DNA of 55,116 bases, from assembly GCA_041661965.1 (NCBI GenBank), contig JBAZTH010000004.1:1-55116 (forward strand), written 5' to 3'. This document shows positions 7,929-18,082 of this stretch, one piece after another. Source of the stretch: Candidatus Margulisiibacteriota bacterium (GTDB taxonomy: Bacteria; Margulisbacteria; WOR-1; O2-12-FULL-45-9; XYB2-FULL-48-7). The notes under the pieces were generated by a model. The model searched no databases and was not told the origin of the DNA. It worked only from the letters and a program-made list of their open reading frames with translations. Position numbers and translations under genes: made by a program. Within the stretch, counting starts at the first letter, position 1; every line of letters begins with the position of its first letter.

Positions 7929-8642
7929 ATGAACGAACAAAAACCAGCTCTAATTATCGGTCTCGCTTTCGTGATCGGCATGCTCGCCTTCGGCGGGTTT
8001 TATTATTCCGCCCAACTTTCGGTTTCCAACCGCGACATTCTCTCCGTTACCGGCTCGGCCAAAACCCGGGTCAACGCCGACCAGGGGAAATTGACCATCT
8101 CGCTCGCCAGACAGGCGAACGCCAACACCCTAGCCAATGGATACGCCGGGCTCGCTCATGATCTAATCTTGACCCGGACCTTGCTTAAGAAAGAAGGGGT
8201 CGCCGATATTGCTGAAAGCCCGGTCTCCATGAACCAGGTTTACGACCAGAACAACACCGGCCCGACTAAATACACTTTAAACCAAACGGTCACCGTCCAG
8301 CTCAACGATGTAGTCAAGATCACCAAGCTCTCAAAAATGGTCCCGTCGCTGACCGAACAAGGAGCGGTGATCTCGGTCCAGGCGCTGGAGTACTATTACT
8401 CGAAACTTCCCGACCTGCGGGTTTCCCTCTTAAGCGAAGCGGTGAAAGACGCCAAAGCGCGGGCGGAAAAGATCGCGGAAGGGACGGGGCGCCATGTCGG
8501 CAGTGTCGCAGCCGCTTCGAGCGGAGTCGTCCAAGTCTTGACCCCTAACTCGGTCGACGTCTCCGATTACGGCTCTTACGATACCTCGAGCGTAGTCAAA
8601 GACATTATGGTCACGGTCAAAGCTTCGTTTTATCTGAAGTAG
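7929..8642 (+). CDS. SIMPL domain (DUF541) exported protein
   Basis: A 237-aa protein of the SIMPL/YggE family, found in the periplasm or anchored to the inner membrane in other bacteria; its biochemical role is not settled. Residues 8-28 form an uncleaved-looking signal anchor. The rest follows the family pattern: ILSVTGSAKTRVNADQGKL near the start of the domain, a helix with KDAKARAEKIAEGTGRHVG, and a final VTVKASFYLK strand. Length fits the family. It is transcribed alone from a promoter whose -10 abuts the start codon. It converges with the 159-aa gene, whose stop begins one base after its own. Confidence 0.88.
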   Translation: MNEQKPALIIGLAFVIGMLAFGGFYYSAQLSVSNRDILSVTGSAKTRVNADQGKLTISLARQANANTLANGYAGLAHDLILTRTLLKKEGVADIAESPVSMNQVYDQNNTGPTKYTLNQTVTVQLNDVVKITKLSKMVPSLTEQGAVISVQALEYYYSKLPDLRVSLLSEAVKDAKARAEKIAEGTGRHVGSVAAASSGVVQVLTPNSVDVSDYGSYDTSSVVKDIMVTVKASFYLK

Positions 8643-9122
8643 TTATTTCTTCATCGCTTCGGCGACTTTTATCGCCAGTTTGATCAATTTTTCTTCGGTC
8701 GCAACCTTAAAGTTATAGGTGTAGAGCTTGATGTAATTGGTGTCGCCGGTCGAGAGACAAATGCTTTGCACCGGTCCCTTGGGGTTGCTGACAAGGTAAT
8801 GTTCCGCTTTGATCCGGGGGTCGGTTTTAATGACCTGGCCGTGCCTCTTCCAATTGCGCTGGTTGCTGTTGTAGCTGACATATTTTTCGTAAACGATCGC
8901 GACCGCCATCTCTTTCTGACCAGCGACAAAATAATCAACGCTGACCAGTACTTTCTCCTTGCTGGGGACCGCTTTACTAACCTTGATGTCGGAAGCGGTC
9001 GCGACCCAGGCGACAGGGAACATTGTTAATAGTTCCTCGCTGGTCTTGGGGGCTTTCCATTTAGCTTCCGAAGCCGTGATCAGGGTCAGGGCCAGCAAAC
9101 AAATCGCGAATATTTTTTTCAT
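8643..9122 (-). CDS. exported protein of unknown function, 159 aa
   Basis: Residues 1-20 are a signal peptide (MKKIFAICLLALTLITASEA). The mature part is about 140 residues, basic, with alternating strands and one Cys, and ends in a helix rich in Lys and Ala. I do not recognise a family. AGGAGG lies upstream of the ATG. It is the last gene of the run pgm-pgi-DUF6498-this gene, with 11-base gaps. Confidence 0.7.
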   Translation of the reverse strand: MKKIFAICLLALTLITASEAKWKAPKTSEELLTMFPVAWVATASDIKVSKAVPSKEKVLVSVDYFVAGQKEMAVAIVYEKYVSYNSNQRNWKRHGQVIKTDPRIKAEHYLVSNPKGPVQSICLSTGDTNYIKLYTYNFKVATEEKLIKLAIKVAEAMKK

Positions 9123-9133
9123 CTTAATCCTCC

Positions 9134-9739
9134 TTATGAATGTTCGATCTTATGCATGACCAGGTCAGCGATCGTCTTTAACGACAGGAAAAGCAGAATA
9201 GGGGCGTGGGCAACCCCCGGCAGGATGACATCCATCGCCGCGCCAAGGATCAGGGTCAGGTGCATCGGAATGATCCGGGCGTAAGGGAACATGAAGAGCC
9301 GGTCGAGGTTGGCTTTGGACTGGTCCCGCTCCTGATTATATAAGTAAGAAAATATATGGTTCGCTAAAAAGACCAAAATTGTAATAAAAACCCAGCCCCA
9401 CTGGACCGGCGCGCCGTTGCTTAACGGGGTCTCTCCCGCGAGGGTGAAGATCGACAGGAAAAGCAAATAGATCAAATGAAAGAAACCGTAGTGCATTAAA
9501 AAGAACGAAGAAGTATCCCCCATAAAAAACCAACTCGACCGGCCGGTGGCTTTCTCCAACCGGCGCATTTTGATGACATTGATCGCGCCGATAATCACGC
9601 TCTGCGACCAGTAGATCCACATCAGTTCTATCAGGCTCCAGTTGAATTTCACCGCCAAAGCGATCGTCAGCAGGTTGGCAAAAAAGAGCGACCAGGCGCT
9701 GGGATCGGTCCGGTCGATAATAAAGAATTTCTTAGCCAT
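9134..9739 (-). CDS. DUF6498-type membrane protein
   Basis: A 201-aa protein with about five membrane helices and the opening DRTDPSAWSLFFANLLTIAL, which I associate with DUF6498 proteins of unknown function. The end of the N-terminal helix pair carries NVIKMRRLEK, a likely cytoplasmic loop. Its start is 12 bases from the end of pgi and it probably belongs to the pgm-pgi transcript. Confidence 0.65.
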   Translation of the reverse strand: MAKKFFIIDRTDPSAWSLFFANLLTIALAVKFNWSLIELMWIYWSQSVIIGAINVIKMRRLEKATGRSSWFFMGDTSSFFLMHYGFFHLIYLLFLSIFTLAGETPLSNGAPVQWGWVFITILVFLANHIFSYLYNQERDQSKANLDRLFMFPYARIIPMHLTLILGAAMDVILPGVAHAPILLFLSLKTIADLVMHKIEHS

Positions 9740-9750
9740 TTATTGGTTTA

Positions 9751-11373
9751 TTACAACTTCCCTTTAAGGAACGCTTTTAACAACAGGTCTGTCGAATCGG
9801 TCAAGCCGCAAGCGTCATATTCGGTCTTGTCGTAATACTCAATGATCCTCTCGCGGTGTTCAAGGCCGAGAACTTTACCCAACTGGACCCCTTCCTGGTC
9901 AAAACTATTGATCCCCCAGATAAAACCTTTCACCGCTGTCCGATGTTCGGTCCAGGCCAGAAGGAGCCCGGCGGTGAAGGGGGTCAACGCTTCAAGTAGC
10001 ATCGAAGAAGAAGGGCGGTTTCCGGGGAATATTTTAGCCGGGTTGGCGTCATCTTTACCAAAGGCCATGGCGTCCGGCTGGGCAAAGAAGTTGGTCATCA
10101 GCTCTTCGTGATGGGTCACTTTGGTTTGCGCATTCTTGTCGTACTGGTATTGCGGGGTGATAAAGCCGATGAAATCACACGGGACGATCTGCGTCCCCTG
10201 ATGGAGGAGCTGGTAGAACGAATGCTGGCCATTGGTCCCCGGTTCGCCGAAGACGATCTCACCGGTCTCGAACTCCAGTTTATTCCCTTCCAGGTCGACC
10301 GACTTGCCGTTGCTCTCCATCTCCACTTGCTGGGTATGGGCGGCAAGTTTCGCCAACCCTTGCGCGTAGGGGAGCAAGGCGCGGGTCTTGAAGCCAAGGA
10401 AATTAATATTCCAGATGTCGAGCAAGGCCGAGAGGATCGGGATGTTTTTTTCGATCGGCGTGTGGCGGCAATGGTTATCGAGCCAGTAAGCCCCTTCCAA
10501 AATATAGCTGACATTCTCAAAACCAAGATACAGGGAAAGGGGGAGGACGCCAACGGCCGAGGTCGCGCTGAAACGGCCGCCGACCCAATCCCAGAAACCG
10601 AACATGTTTTGCGGATCGATGCCGAACGCTTCAACCTTTTCTTTGGCGGTCGAAACGGCAACAAAATGTTTCTTGATTGCATCGGGGTGGTTCTTCAAAC
10701 CGGCCAGAAGCCACTGCTTGGCGGTCCGGGCGTTGTGCATCGTCTCCGCGGTGGTAAAAGTTTTGGAAACGATAATGACCAGGGTCTCTTCCGGATCGAG
10801 GCTGGCAGTTTTTTCCTCGAAGTCGGTCCCGTCAATGTTGGCGATAAAGACCAGGTTCATCCCCGGCTGGGCGTAGGGGCGGAGAGCGACCGCCAGATAT
10901 TCCGGGCCCAAATAAGAGCCGCCGATCCCGATCGAAACGATATTTTTAAATTTCTTGCCGGTCGCGCCCGTTCTTTGGCCGGAGAGGACTTCGCCGGAGA
11001 AGCGTTCGATCTGGCCCAAGACCGCGTTGATCCCCGGCATCACGTCCTGGCCGTCAACCATGACCGGATCGTTCTTCCGGTTACGCAGCGCCGTATGAAG
11101 GACTGCCCGGTTCTCTGTCCGATTGATCTTCTGGCCGCTGAACATCGCCTGGATCTTTCCGGCCAGATCGCTCTCTTTAGCCAGTTCGGCCAGAAGCTTG
11201 ATCGTCTCTTCGGTCACCCGCTGGCGGGAGAAATCAAAAACCAGATGTTCGGTCTTGACCGAGAACTTATGGCCGCGCCGTTCATCCGCCTCGAAAAGAT
11301 CCCGCAAATGTTTTTGACCGATCTCTTTATAATGCTTGGCCAGTTTTTTATACGCTTTGGTTTTGTTGAACAT
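9751..11373 (-). CDS. pgi: glucose-6-phosphate isomerase
   Basis: Interconverts glucose-6-phosphate and fructose-6-phosphate in the cytoplasm. The protein is 540 aa, the length of the long bacterial/eukaryal PGI type. Signature stretches are GIGGSYLGPEYLAVAL (phosphate and substrate binding), EMESNGKSVD with the catalytic-base Glu region, and FDQEGVQLGKVLG near the end. I chose ATG 11373, preceded by AGGAG, rather than an ATG 30 bases further upstream inside pgm. It lies one base after the pgm stop, so the two are coupled, linking glucose-1-phosphate to glycolysis. Confidence 0.97.
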   Translation of the reverse strand: MFNKTKAYKKLAKHYKEIGQKHLRDLFEADERRGHKFSVKTEHLVFDFSRQRVTEETIKLLAELAKESDLAGKIQAMFSGQKINRTENRAVLHTALRNRKNDPVMVDGQDVMPGINAVLGQIERFSGEVLSGQRTGATGKKFKNIVSIGIGGSYLGPEYLAVALRPYAQPGMNLVFIANIDGTDFEEKTASLDPEETLVIIVSKTFTTAETMHNARTAKQWLLAGLKNHPDAIKKHFVAVSTAKEKVEAFGIDPQNMFGFWDWVGGRFSATSAVGVLPLSLYLGFENVSYILEGAYWLDNHCRHTPIEKNIPILSALLDIWNINFLGFKTRALLPYAQGLAKLAAHTQQVEMESNGKSVDLEGNKLEFETGEIVFGEPGTNGQHSFYQLLHQGTQIVPCDFIGFITPQYQYDKNAQTKVTHHEELMTNFFAQPDAMAFGKDDANPAKIFPGNRPSSSMLLEALTPFTAGLLLAWTEHRTAVKGFIWGINSFDQEGVQLGKVLGLEHRERIIEYYDKTEYDACGLTDSTDLLLKAFLKGKL

Positions 11374-11374
11374 T

Positions 11375-13021
<1,647 letters not shown>

Positions 13022-13051
13022 ATGACCCAACTTTCTATTTCAGGATTATCT

Positions 13052-13060
13052 ATTATACCA
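13052..13060 (-). promoter_or_regulatory. extended -10 of pgm
   Basis: TGG-TATAAT on the minus strand, giving a predicted leader of about 24 bases before ATG 13021. It lies about 20 bases from an oppositely directed TATAAT (13079-13084) that serves the tagA side, so the two divergent promoters overlap or interfere. Confidence 0.55.
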
Positions 13061-13078
13061 ATAACGGCACTTTTCAGC

Positions 13079-13084
13079 TATAAT
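13079..13084 (+). promoter_or_regulatory. predicted -10 of the tagA-ygiQ operon
   Basis: TATAAT with no recognisable -35. Transcription would begin near 13091, four bases before the ATG of a 38-codon upstream reading frame and 84 bases before the tagA start. Confidence 0.45.
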
Positions 13085-13094
13085 GATTATTACC

Positions 13095-13211
13095 ATGAAA
13101 GGTCAAATGCCGAGGACAAAAGCGCCAAAGCTTATTCATAAGCCTTCGAAGCCGATCAGCAAGGAGAAAAAACCGTGGGTGAAACCGTCGACTTTTCGGG
13201 GCTCAAAGTAG
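13095..13211 (+). CDS. possible 38-aa basic upstream peptide
   Basis: Open frame from ATG 13095 to TAG 13209-13211. The peptide is very basic (11 Lys and 2 Arg of 38) and Pro-rich. It overlaps the start of tagA in another frame by 37 bases. It sits almost at the predicted transcript start, so it would be read as a near-leaderless peptide. It may be chance; I report it because its position could couple or attenuate tagA translation. Confidence 0.25.
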   Translation: MKGQMPRTKAPKLIHKPSKPISKEKKPWVKPSTFRGSK

Positions 13212-13897
13212 ACAACGTCACGCTGGCGGAAGCGGTCGCGAAAGTGGAAAGCCTGATCACCGCTCATCAACCAAGCCTGGTCGTCACCCCAAATCCGGAA
13301 ATGATTGTCGCCGCGCAGGATGACACTGAACTCCGCGCGGTCGTTAACAACGCCGCGCTCCGCGTCCCGGACGGGATCAGCATGGTCGTGGTCAAAAAGC
13401 TTCTCGGCGATCCCCTGAAAGAGCGGGTCTCCGGGATCGATCTGATGCAGCGGCTCCTGGCAGTCGCGGCCAAGAAAGGTTATAAAGCTTTCTTTTTAGG
13501 GAGCGCCCCCGGGGTGGCCGACGAAGCGGCCGTTAAAGCCAGGGAATTAAATCCCGGCCTGCTGGTTGTCGGGACCAATGATGGTTATTTCAAAGATGAG
13601 GCCGCGCTCCGCGCCAAGATCATGGCCGCCAAGCCGGACCTCCTTTTTGTGGGACTAGGAGCGGGGAGGCAGGAAAAGTGGCTCGCCGCCAACCTAACAA
13701 AGTTAGGGGTCCCGGTCGGGATGGGGATCGGCGGAAGTCTCGACACCATTGCCGGCAAAGTCAGACGGGCCCCGGTCCTGGTCCAAAAGTTATACATCGA
13801 ATGGCTCTACCGCTTGCTCCAACAGCCGTGGCGCTGGCGGCGGCAGATCTCTTTGATCAAGTTCCTGATCCTGATGTTTTTCCCGAGGAAAAAATGA
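13175..13897 (+). CDS. WecG/TagA/CpsF-family glycosyltransferase
   Basis: A 240-aa GT26 enzyme, which adds N-acetylmannosamine (or a related sugar) to undecaprenyl-diphosphate-GlcNAc in teichoic-acid or surface-polysaccharide synthesis at the inner face of the membrane. Recognised by VVTPNPEMIVAAQDD, LRVPDGISMV, RVSGIDLM, FLGSAPGV, GYF and VGLGAGRQEKW, ending in a basic amphipathic stretch (QPWRWRRQISLIKFLILMFFPRKK split over membrane-facing helices). GTG start with AAGGAG at 13161-13166. Its stop overlaps the ygiQ start by 4 bases (ATGA). Substrate in this organism is unknown. Confidence 0.92.
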   Translation: MGETVDFSGLKVDNVTLAEAVAKVESLITAHQPSLVVTPNPEMIVAAQDDTELRAVVNNAALRVPDGISMVVVKKLLGDPLKERVSGIDLMQRLLAVAAKKGYKAFFLGSAPGVADEAAVKARELNPGLLVVGTNDGYFKDEAALRAKIMAAKPDLLFVGLGAGRQEKWLAANLTKLGVPVGMGIGGSLDTIAGKVRRAPVLVQKLYIEWLYRLLQQPWRWRRQISLIKFLILMFFPRKK

Positions 13898-15648
13898 CAG
13901 ACTTTTTACCGGTTAGCAAACACGACCTGCGCAAGCGAGGGATCGAACAGCTCGACATCATCCTCGTCACCGGCGACGCTTATATCGACCATCCAAGTTT
14001 TGGCCCGGTCCTGATCGCTCGGTACCTTTTAGCGCATGGCTTTAAGGTTGGGATCATCGCCCAACCAGACTGGAACAAAGACGACGACTTCATGAAGCTC
14101 GGCGCGCCGCGCCTCTTCTTCGGCGTCTCTTCCGGCAACCTCGACTCGATGGTCGCCAACTACACCGCCGACAACAAGATCCGCCGGACCGACATGTACA
14201 CTCCGGGGAATGTCGGCGGCAAACGGCCGAACCGGGCAACAATCGTCTACACCAGCAAACTAAAAGGGCTCTTTCCCGGCGTCCCGGTCGTCCTCGGCGG
14301 GGTGGAAGCAAGCCTCCGCCGTTTTGCCCATTACGATTATTGGTCCGACAAAGTCCGCCGCTCTTTGATCTTTGACACCAAAGCCGACTACCTAACTTAT
14401 GGGATGAGCGAGAAGGGGATTTTGGCAATAGCAAATAAACTCTCTGGAAGCCGCGACGATATTGTCGCAGGCTTCCAGGAAATCCCCAACACCGCCATTA
14501 TCGTTAAAGATATTTCGGAGTACAAAGACGCGTTAGTTCTCCCTTCATATGAAGAAGTCGCGACGGATAAGAAGAAATACGCCGAAGCCTTTAAGCTCTA
14601 TTATCTTGAGGGGCGGAAGAAACATCCCCGGATAATCATCCAGCCGTGCCAGGGGCGTAACGTCGTTGTTTTCCCGCCGCAAAACTTAACCGGCCCGGAA
14701 CTTGACGCTTTGATGGAGATGCCGTTTGTTAGGGCGCCTCATCCATCATACAAAGAACCGATCCCGGCCTGGAACTTCGTGAAGTTCTCGACCGTTTCCC
14801 ACCGCGGCTGTTTCGGCGGCTGTTCTTTCTGCGCCATCTCCCAGCACCAGGGGAAATATATCACCAGCCGCTCCGGCGAATCGATCAAACGGGAGATCGC
14901 CAACACAATAATGAAACAGCCCGATTTTACCGGCAACATCCTCGACGTCGGCGGGCCGACCGCCAACATGTACGGAATGACCTGCAATAAAGAAGAGGGG
15001 TGTACCCGGGCCAGTTGTATCTATCCCAACGTCTGCCCGCATCTCGACGCCTCCCTTAAACCGGCCTTAAGCCTCTTACGGACGATCCGCCAGATCCCCG
15101 GAGTGAAGAAACTTTTTATCGGCTCGGGGATCCGCTACGATCTGGCGTTGCTCGATGACGAGTACATCAACGAGATCGCCAAGCACCACGTCAGCGGCCA
15201 GTTGAGCGTCGCGCCGGAACATGTTTGCGAAGAGGTCCTGCTGATGATGGGGAAACCAAAGATCGACAAGTTCCTTGAGTTCAAAGACAAATTCGACGCC
15301 GCCAACCGCCGTCACAATAAAGAACAGTTCCTGATCCCGTATTTTATCTCCTCCCACCCGGGGAGCACGTTGAACCACGCCCTGGAGCTGGCCCTTTTCC
15401 TGGAGAAACATCGGATCCGGATCGAACAGGTCCAGAACTTCACTCCGTCACCGATGACAGTTTCGACCTGCATGTATTACACCGGGCTCGATCCGTTCAC
15501 CGGCAAACCGGTCCATATCCCTAAAGGGGAAGAGCGGACTTTGCAGAAGGCTCTTTTGCAACCACACCTTGAGAAGAATAAGCTGAAGGTCGGCAAAGCG
15601 CTCCGGATGCTCGGTAAGAATAAGTACTTCAACGAATTGACCAGTTAA
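13894..15648 (+). CDS. ygiQ: YgiQ family radical SAM protein (UPF0313)
   Basis: A 584-aa protein. It opens with TDFLPVSKHDLRKRGIEQLD, typical of YgiQ, and carries the 4Fe-4S motif CFGGCSFC near residues 303-310. A further Cys-rich stretch (CNKEEGCTRASCIYPNVCPH) follows the radical SAM core and may bind another cluster. The family is widespread and its reaction is unknown. Start chosen at ATG 13894 because it overlaps the tagA stop as ATGA and matches the family N-terminus; longer frames would run into tagA. Confidence 0.93.
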   Translation: MTDFLPVSKHDLRKRGIEQLDIILVTGDAYIDHPSFGPVLIARYLLAHGFKVGIIAQPDWNKDDDFMKLGAPRLFFGVSSGNLDSMVANYTADNKIRRTDMYTPGNVGGKRPNRATIVYTSKLKGLFPGVPVVLGGVEASLRRFAHYDYWSDKVRRSLIFDTKADYLTYGMSEKGILAIANKLSGSRDDIVAGFQEIPNTAIIVKDISEYKDALVLPSYEEVATDKKKYAEAFKLYYLEGRKKHPRIIIQPCQGRNVVVFPPQNLTGPELDALMEMPFVRAPHPSYKEPIPAWNFVKFSTVSHRGCFGGCSFCAISQHQGKYITSRSGESIKREIANTIMKQPDFTGNILDVGGPTANMYGMTCNKEEGCTRASCIYPNVCPHLDASLKPALSLLRTIRQIPGVKKLFIGSGIRYDLALLDDEYINEIAKHHVSGQLSVAPEHVCEEVLLMMGKPKIDKFLEFKDKFDAANRRHNKEQFLIPYFISSHPGSTLNHALELALFLEKHRIRIEQVQNFTPSPMTVSTCMYYTGLDPFTGKPVHIPKGEERTLQKALLQPHLEKNKLKVGKALRMLGKNKYFNELTS

Positions 15649-15650
15649 GT

Positions 15651-15680
15651 TTGCAATTAGCCGGCCATTCTTGCTATTAT
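15651..15680 (+). promoter_or_regulatory. predicted promoter of the translation-factor-like gene
   Basis: TTGCAA (15651-15656) and TATTAT (15675-15680) with an 18-base spacer, right after the ygiQ stop. The leader would be about 18 bases and includes GAGGTGG. Confidence 0.45.
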
Positions 15681-15705
15681 TCCATTGAAAATAGTGAGGT
15701 GGACC

Positions 15706-16227
15706 ATGATAAAAAAGAAAGCAAAGAAAAGCGCCAAAAAACCAACCGCAAAAAAGAAAGCTCCCAAAAAACTTAAAAAGGCGGCTAAACCAAAGGGGCC
15801 AAAGGTCCTCGGCAAGATCACCCACATTTTCGACAAGATCTCCGTCGCGATCATCAAGGTCGCGGCCCCAATTAAAGTCGGCGATTACATCCAGATCAAG
15901 GGGACGACCACCGATTTCAAGCAGAAGGTCGATTCGATCCAGATCAATCACAAGAACGTCCCGATGGTCAATAAAGGAGCGGAGATCGGCCTAAAGGTCA
16001 GCAGTCAGGTCAGGGAAAATGACGTCGTTTACGCGGCTGAAGAAGAAACTCATTTAGTGGTCGCGCCGCAACCAAGCTACCCCATGATCCAGCCGATCAG
16101 ACCGGTAACCGCGGCGCCGCAACCTAAGCCGATCATGCCGCCGGTCAGACCGATTGTTCCGCTGACACCCAAGCCCGTGGCTCAACCAAAACCGGGCTAT
16201 GATAATACAAAGTTCTTGAAGTTCTAA
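15706..16227 (+). CDS. translation elongation factor-like domain with Lys-rich and Pro-rich tails
   Basis: A 173-aa protein in three parts. Residues 1-38 are almost all Lys, Ala and Pro. Residues 40-115 are an EF-Tu domain-2-like beta-barrel (LGKITHIFDKISVAIIKV ... IKVGDYIQIKG ... TTDFKQKVDSIQI ... NKGAEIGLKV), as in small 'translation elongation factor-like' proteins and U32 peptidase tails. Residues 120-173 are Pro-rich. The normal stand-alone family is only about 80-90 aa, so both tails are additions. The Lys tail suggests nucleic-acid or ribosome binding (inference). ATG 15706 is preceded by GAGGTGG. It ends overlapping the convergent DJ-1 gene by 4 bases. Confidence 0.8.
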   Translation: MIKKKAKKSAKKPTAKKKAPKKLKKAAKPKGPKVLGKITHIFDKISVAIIKVAAPIKVGDYIQIKGTTTDFKQKVDSIQINHKNVPMVNKGAEIGLKVSSQVRENDVVYAAEEETHLVVAPQPSYPMIQPIRPVTAAPQPKPIMPPVRPIVPLTPKPVAQPKPGYDNTKFLKF

Positions 16228-16730
16228 GAGAGGGCGGTCACAATAGCGGAGCCAAAACGCCGGGCGTTCCCCGGACCATCGGCGGTAATAATATTTCCAT
16301 CAACTTCCAAACCCCGGGCGTTATAAATAGCTCCGGCCGCTTTCAAGCGTTCCGCTTCACCCGGGAAAACGGTCGCTTTTTTACCTTTTAATATCCCGGC
16401 TATCCCTAAAATTGCCGCCGCGGAACAGATCCCGGCGGTCACTTTCCCGGCAAGATTGAACGCGCGGACCAAATTGAGGACCCGCTCATCCTCATAATAA
16501 TCATAACAACCCGGTCCGCCAACCAAGACCAAGGCATCATAATCGGCCGCCTGAACATCATCCAGGAGCAGATCAACCTTAGTTTTTAAGCCAAGTTTAC
16601 CGGTCGCGGTCCCCAGCCGCGTCGAAGCGACCGTCACGCCAATCCCGGCTTTTTCCAACTCCTCGCGCGGCTGCTGGTACTCTTCGTCGCGGAATTTTTC
16701 GAAGGCAATAATAAATAAAGCTTTTTTCAT
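16224..16730 (-). CDS. DJ-1/PfpI family protein
   Basis: A 168-aa protein of the ThiJ/DJ-1/PfpI superfamily (proposed deglycases, chaperones or proteases). Visible are FEKFRDEEY with the conserved Glu, ALVLVGGPG, and the nucleophile elbow GICSAAAIL with Cys at about residue 103, then ADGPGNARRFG. Length is normal. I use ATG 16730 because MKKALFIIAFEKF is the family start; a longer frame begins 36 bases upstream. Six bases before this ATG is TATAAA, so the mRNA may be leaderless; no Shine-Dalgarno is present. Confidence 0.9.
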   Translation of the reverse strand: MKKALFIIAFEKFRDEEYQQPREELEKAGIGVTVASTRLGTATGKLGLKTKVDLLLDDVQAADYDALVLVGGPGCYDYYEDERVLNLVRAFNLAGKVTAGICSAAAILGIAGILKGKKATVFPGEAERLKAAGAIYNARGLEVDGNIITADGPGNARRFGSAIVTALS

Positions 16731-16736
16731 GGTTAT

Positions 16737-16742
16737 TTTATA
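16737..16742 (-). promoter_or_regulatory. -10 hexamer of a possible leaderless gene (DJ-1)
   Basis: TATAAA followed by exactly 6 bases and the ATG. Unlike the other examples in this window it lacks the TGn extension. Confidence 0.4.
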
Positions 16743-16812
16743 CCCCTCATCCGTTAACTGCTGCAACAGCCCTCATCCAAGTAATTCTTAAACAAATACT
16801 TTTTCTTTCCAA

Positions 16813-16901
16813 CCTTCTCCCAAAGGGAGAAGGAGTGGTTCTTTTCATCAACAAACTCTCAATTCCCTCTCCCAGACTGCGTAGCAGTCGTTGGGAGAGG
16901 G
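16813..16901. repeat. paired CCCTCTCCC-type palindromes
   Basis: Two hairpins fill the 227-base gap 16731-16957: CCTTCTCCC/GGGAGAAGG at 16813-16833, and CCCTCTCCCA/TGGGAGAGGG at 16865-16901 with a nested GACTGC/GCAGTC stem. CCCTC-word repeats of this kind are common as scattered intergenic palindromes in many Gram-negative genomes. No gene is seen here. Confidence 0.65.
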
Positions 16902-16957
16902 CTGTTAAGCACTGACTAAACTAGCCGCTCCTACTCGGGTGAGGGCCGTAATAATTC

Positions 16958-18082
16958 CTATTTTTCTATTTTCGACCGTAGATCGAGGAGCCGCATGATG
17001 TCCCGCTGGGAAATGATCCCGACCAATTTTTCCCCTTCGACCACCAACAGGCGGCCGAATTCATTGTTCGTCATTTTCGCGAGGCACTCCATGATCTGGG
17101 CGTCGCCCTGGATCACCAGCGCGTCGCTAACCGGGATCATGACGTCGCGGACCGAATACTGCGGCCACTTGTCCTGGTCCAGTTCTTTGATGAGATGGAC
17201 GGTGACGATCCCGAGCAGGTTATCGTCTTCGATGACCGGAAAAGAAATGTAGCGAAGTTTAAGGAAATAGTCGTTGACCAGGCGGTCGACCGCCAGGGTC
17301 GGGGGGACGGTAACCAGTTCTTTGCTCATGATATTTTTCGCCATGGTCCCGCTCAAGAAGCGGCGCATCAGGACCTGGCGGTAGCTCGCTTCGGCCGATT
17401 CCTGGACGAAATAACCGATAAAAATGAACCAGAGCCCGTTGAGAAAAAGACCGGCAAAGACCAGAAAAAAGCCATAGGCCATGATGAGGAAGGCAAGCGC
17501 GCGGCCGATCCCGCTGGCGATCCGGGTCGCCCGGCTTAGGTTCCCCATGATTTTCCAAAGGATCGAACGGAGGACCCGCCCGCCGTCAAGCGGAAACCCG
17601 GGTATCAGATTAAAAAGAGCGACCGCCAGATTGACGATGAAAAGATAATTGGACATCGAAATAACGTAGCTGGGAACATTATAGCGAAGCAAAAGCTGGG
17701 TCAGGAAAAAGAAAAATAATCCCAGACCGAAGCTCATCAGCGGGCCGGCGATCGCCATTTTAAATTCGACCCACGGGGTCTCCGGTTCTTTTTCCAGGTG
17801 AGCGATCCCGCCGAAAATAAAAAGAGTAATGCCGTGGATCGGCAGATCGTTGCGCATCGCGACCACGGAATGGGAAAACTCGTGCGCCAGCAGGGAAGTA
17901 AAGAGCAGGAGCGACGAGACGACCGCCATCATCAGGTAGGCCGGATAGTTCAAACCGGGATCGGTCTCGGGAAAATATCCGCCGGCCAAGGTAAAGATCA
18001 CCAGGGCGAAGACGATGAACCAGGTGTAATTTATTTCGACCGGGATATCAAAAAGAGTTAAGACCTTAAACGTTTTTTTCAT
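16958..18082 (-). CDS. site-2 protease (M50) with C-terminal CBS pair
   Basis: A 374-aa integral membrane metalloprotease. HEFSH near residue 67 is the zinc-binding HExxH, and NLIPGFPLDGGR near 160 supplies the third ligand. Six or so membrane helices are followed by two CBS domains (about 245-300 and 310-370; IMSKELVTV and VRDVMIPVS). Such Rip3/SpoIVFB-like proteases cut membrane-bound substrates, and CBS domains often sense adenosyl ligands. It overlaps the preceding small membrane gene by 17 bases, as the last gene of a five-gene envelope operon. Confidence 0.93.
   Translation of the reverse strand: MKKTFKVLTLFDIPVEINYTWFIVFALVIFTLAGGYFPETDPGLNYPAYLMMAVVSSLLLFTSLLAHEFSHSVVAMRNDLPIHGITLFIFGGIAHLEKEPETPWVEFKMAIAGPLMSFGLGLFFFFLTQLLLRYNVPSYVISMSNYLFIVNLAVALFNLIPGFPLDGGRVLRSILWKIMGNLSRATRIASGIGRALAFLIMAYGFFLVFAGLFLNGLWFIFIGYFVQESAEASYRQVLMRRFLSGTMAKNIMSKELVTVPPTLAVDRLVNDYFLKLRYISFPVIEDDNLLGIVTVHLIKELDQDKWPQYSVRDVMIPVSDALVIQGDAQIMECLAKMTNNEFGRLLVVEGEKLVGIISQRDIMRLLDLRSKIEK

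Noticed and set aside
13678..13893. 72-residue upstream extension of YgiQ
   Set aside because: It is a shadow of the TagA-type gene; the family N-terminus begins at ATG 13894 with an ATGA overlap.
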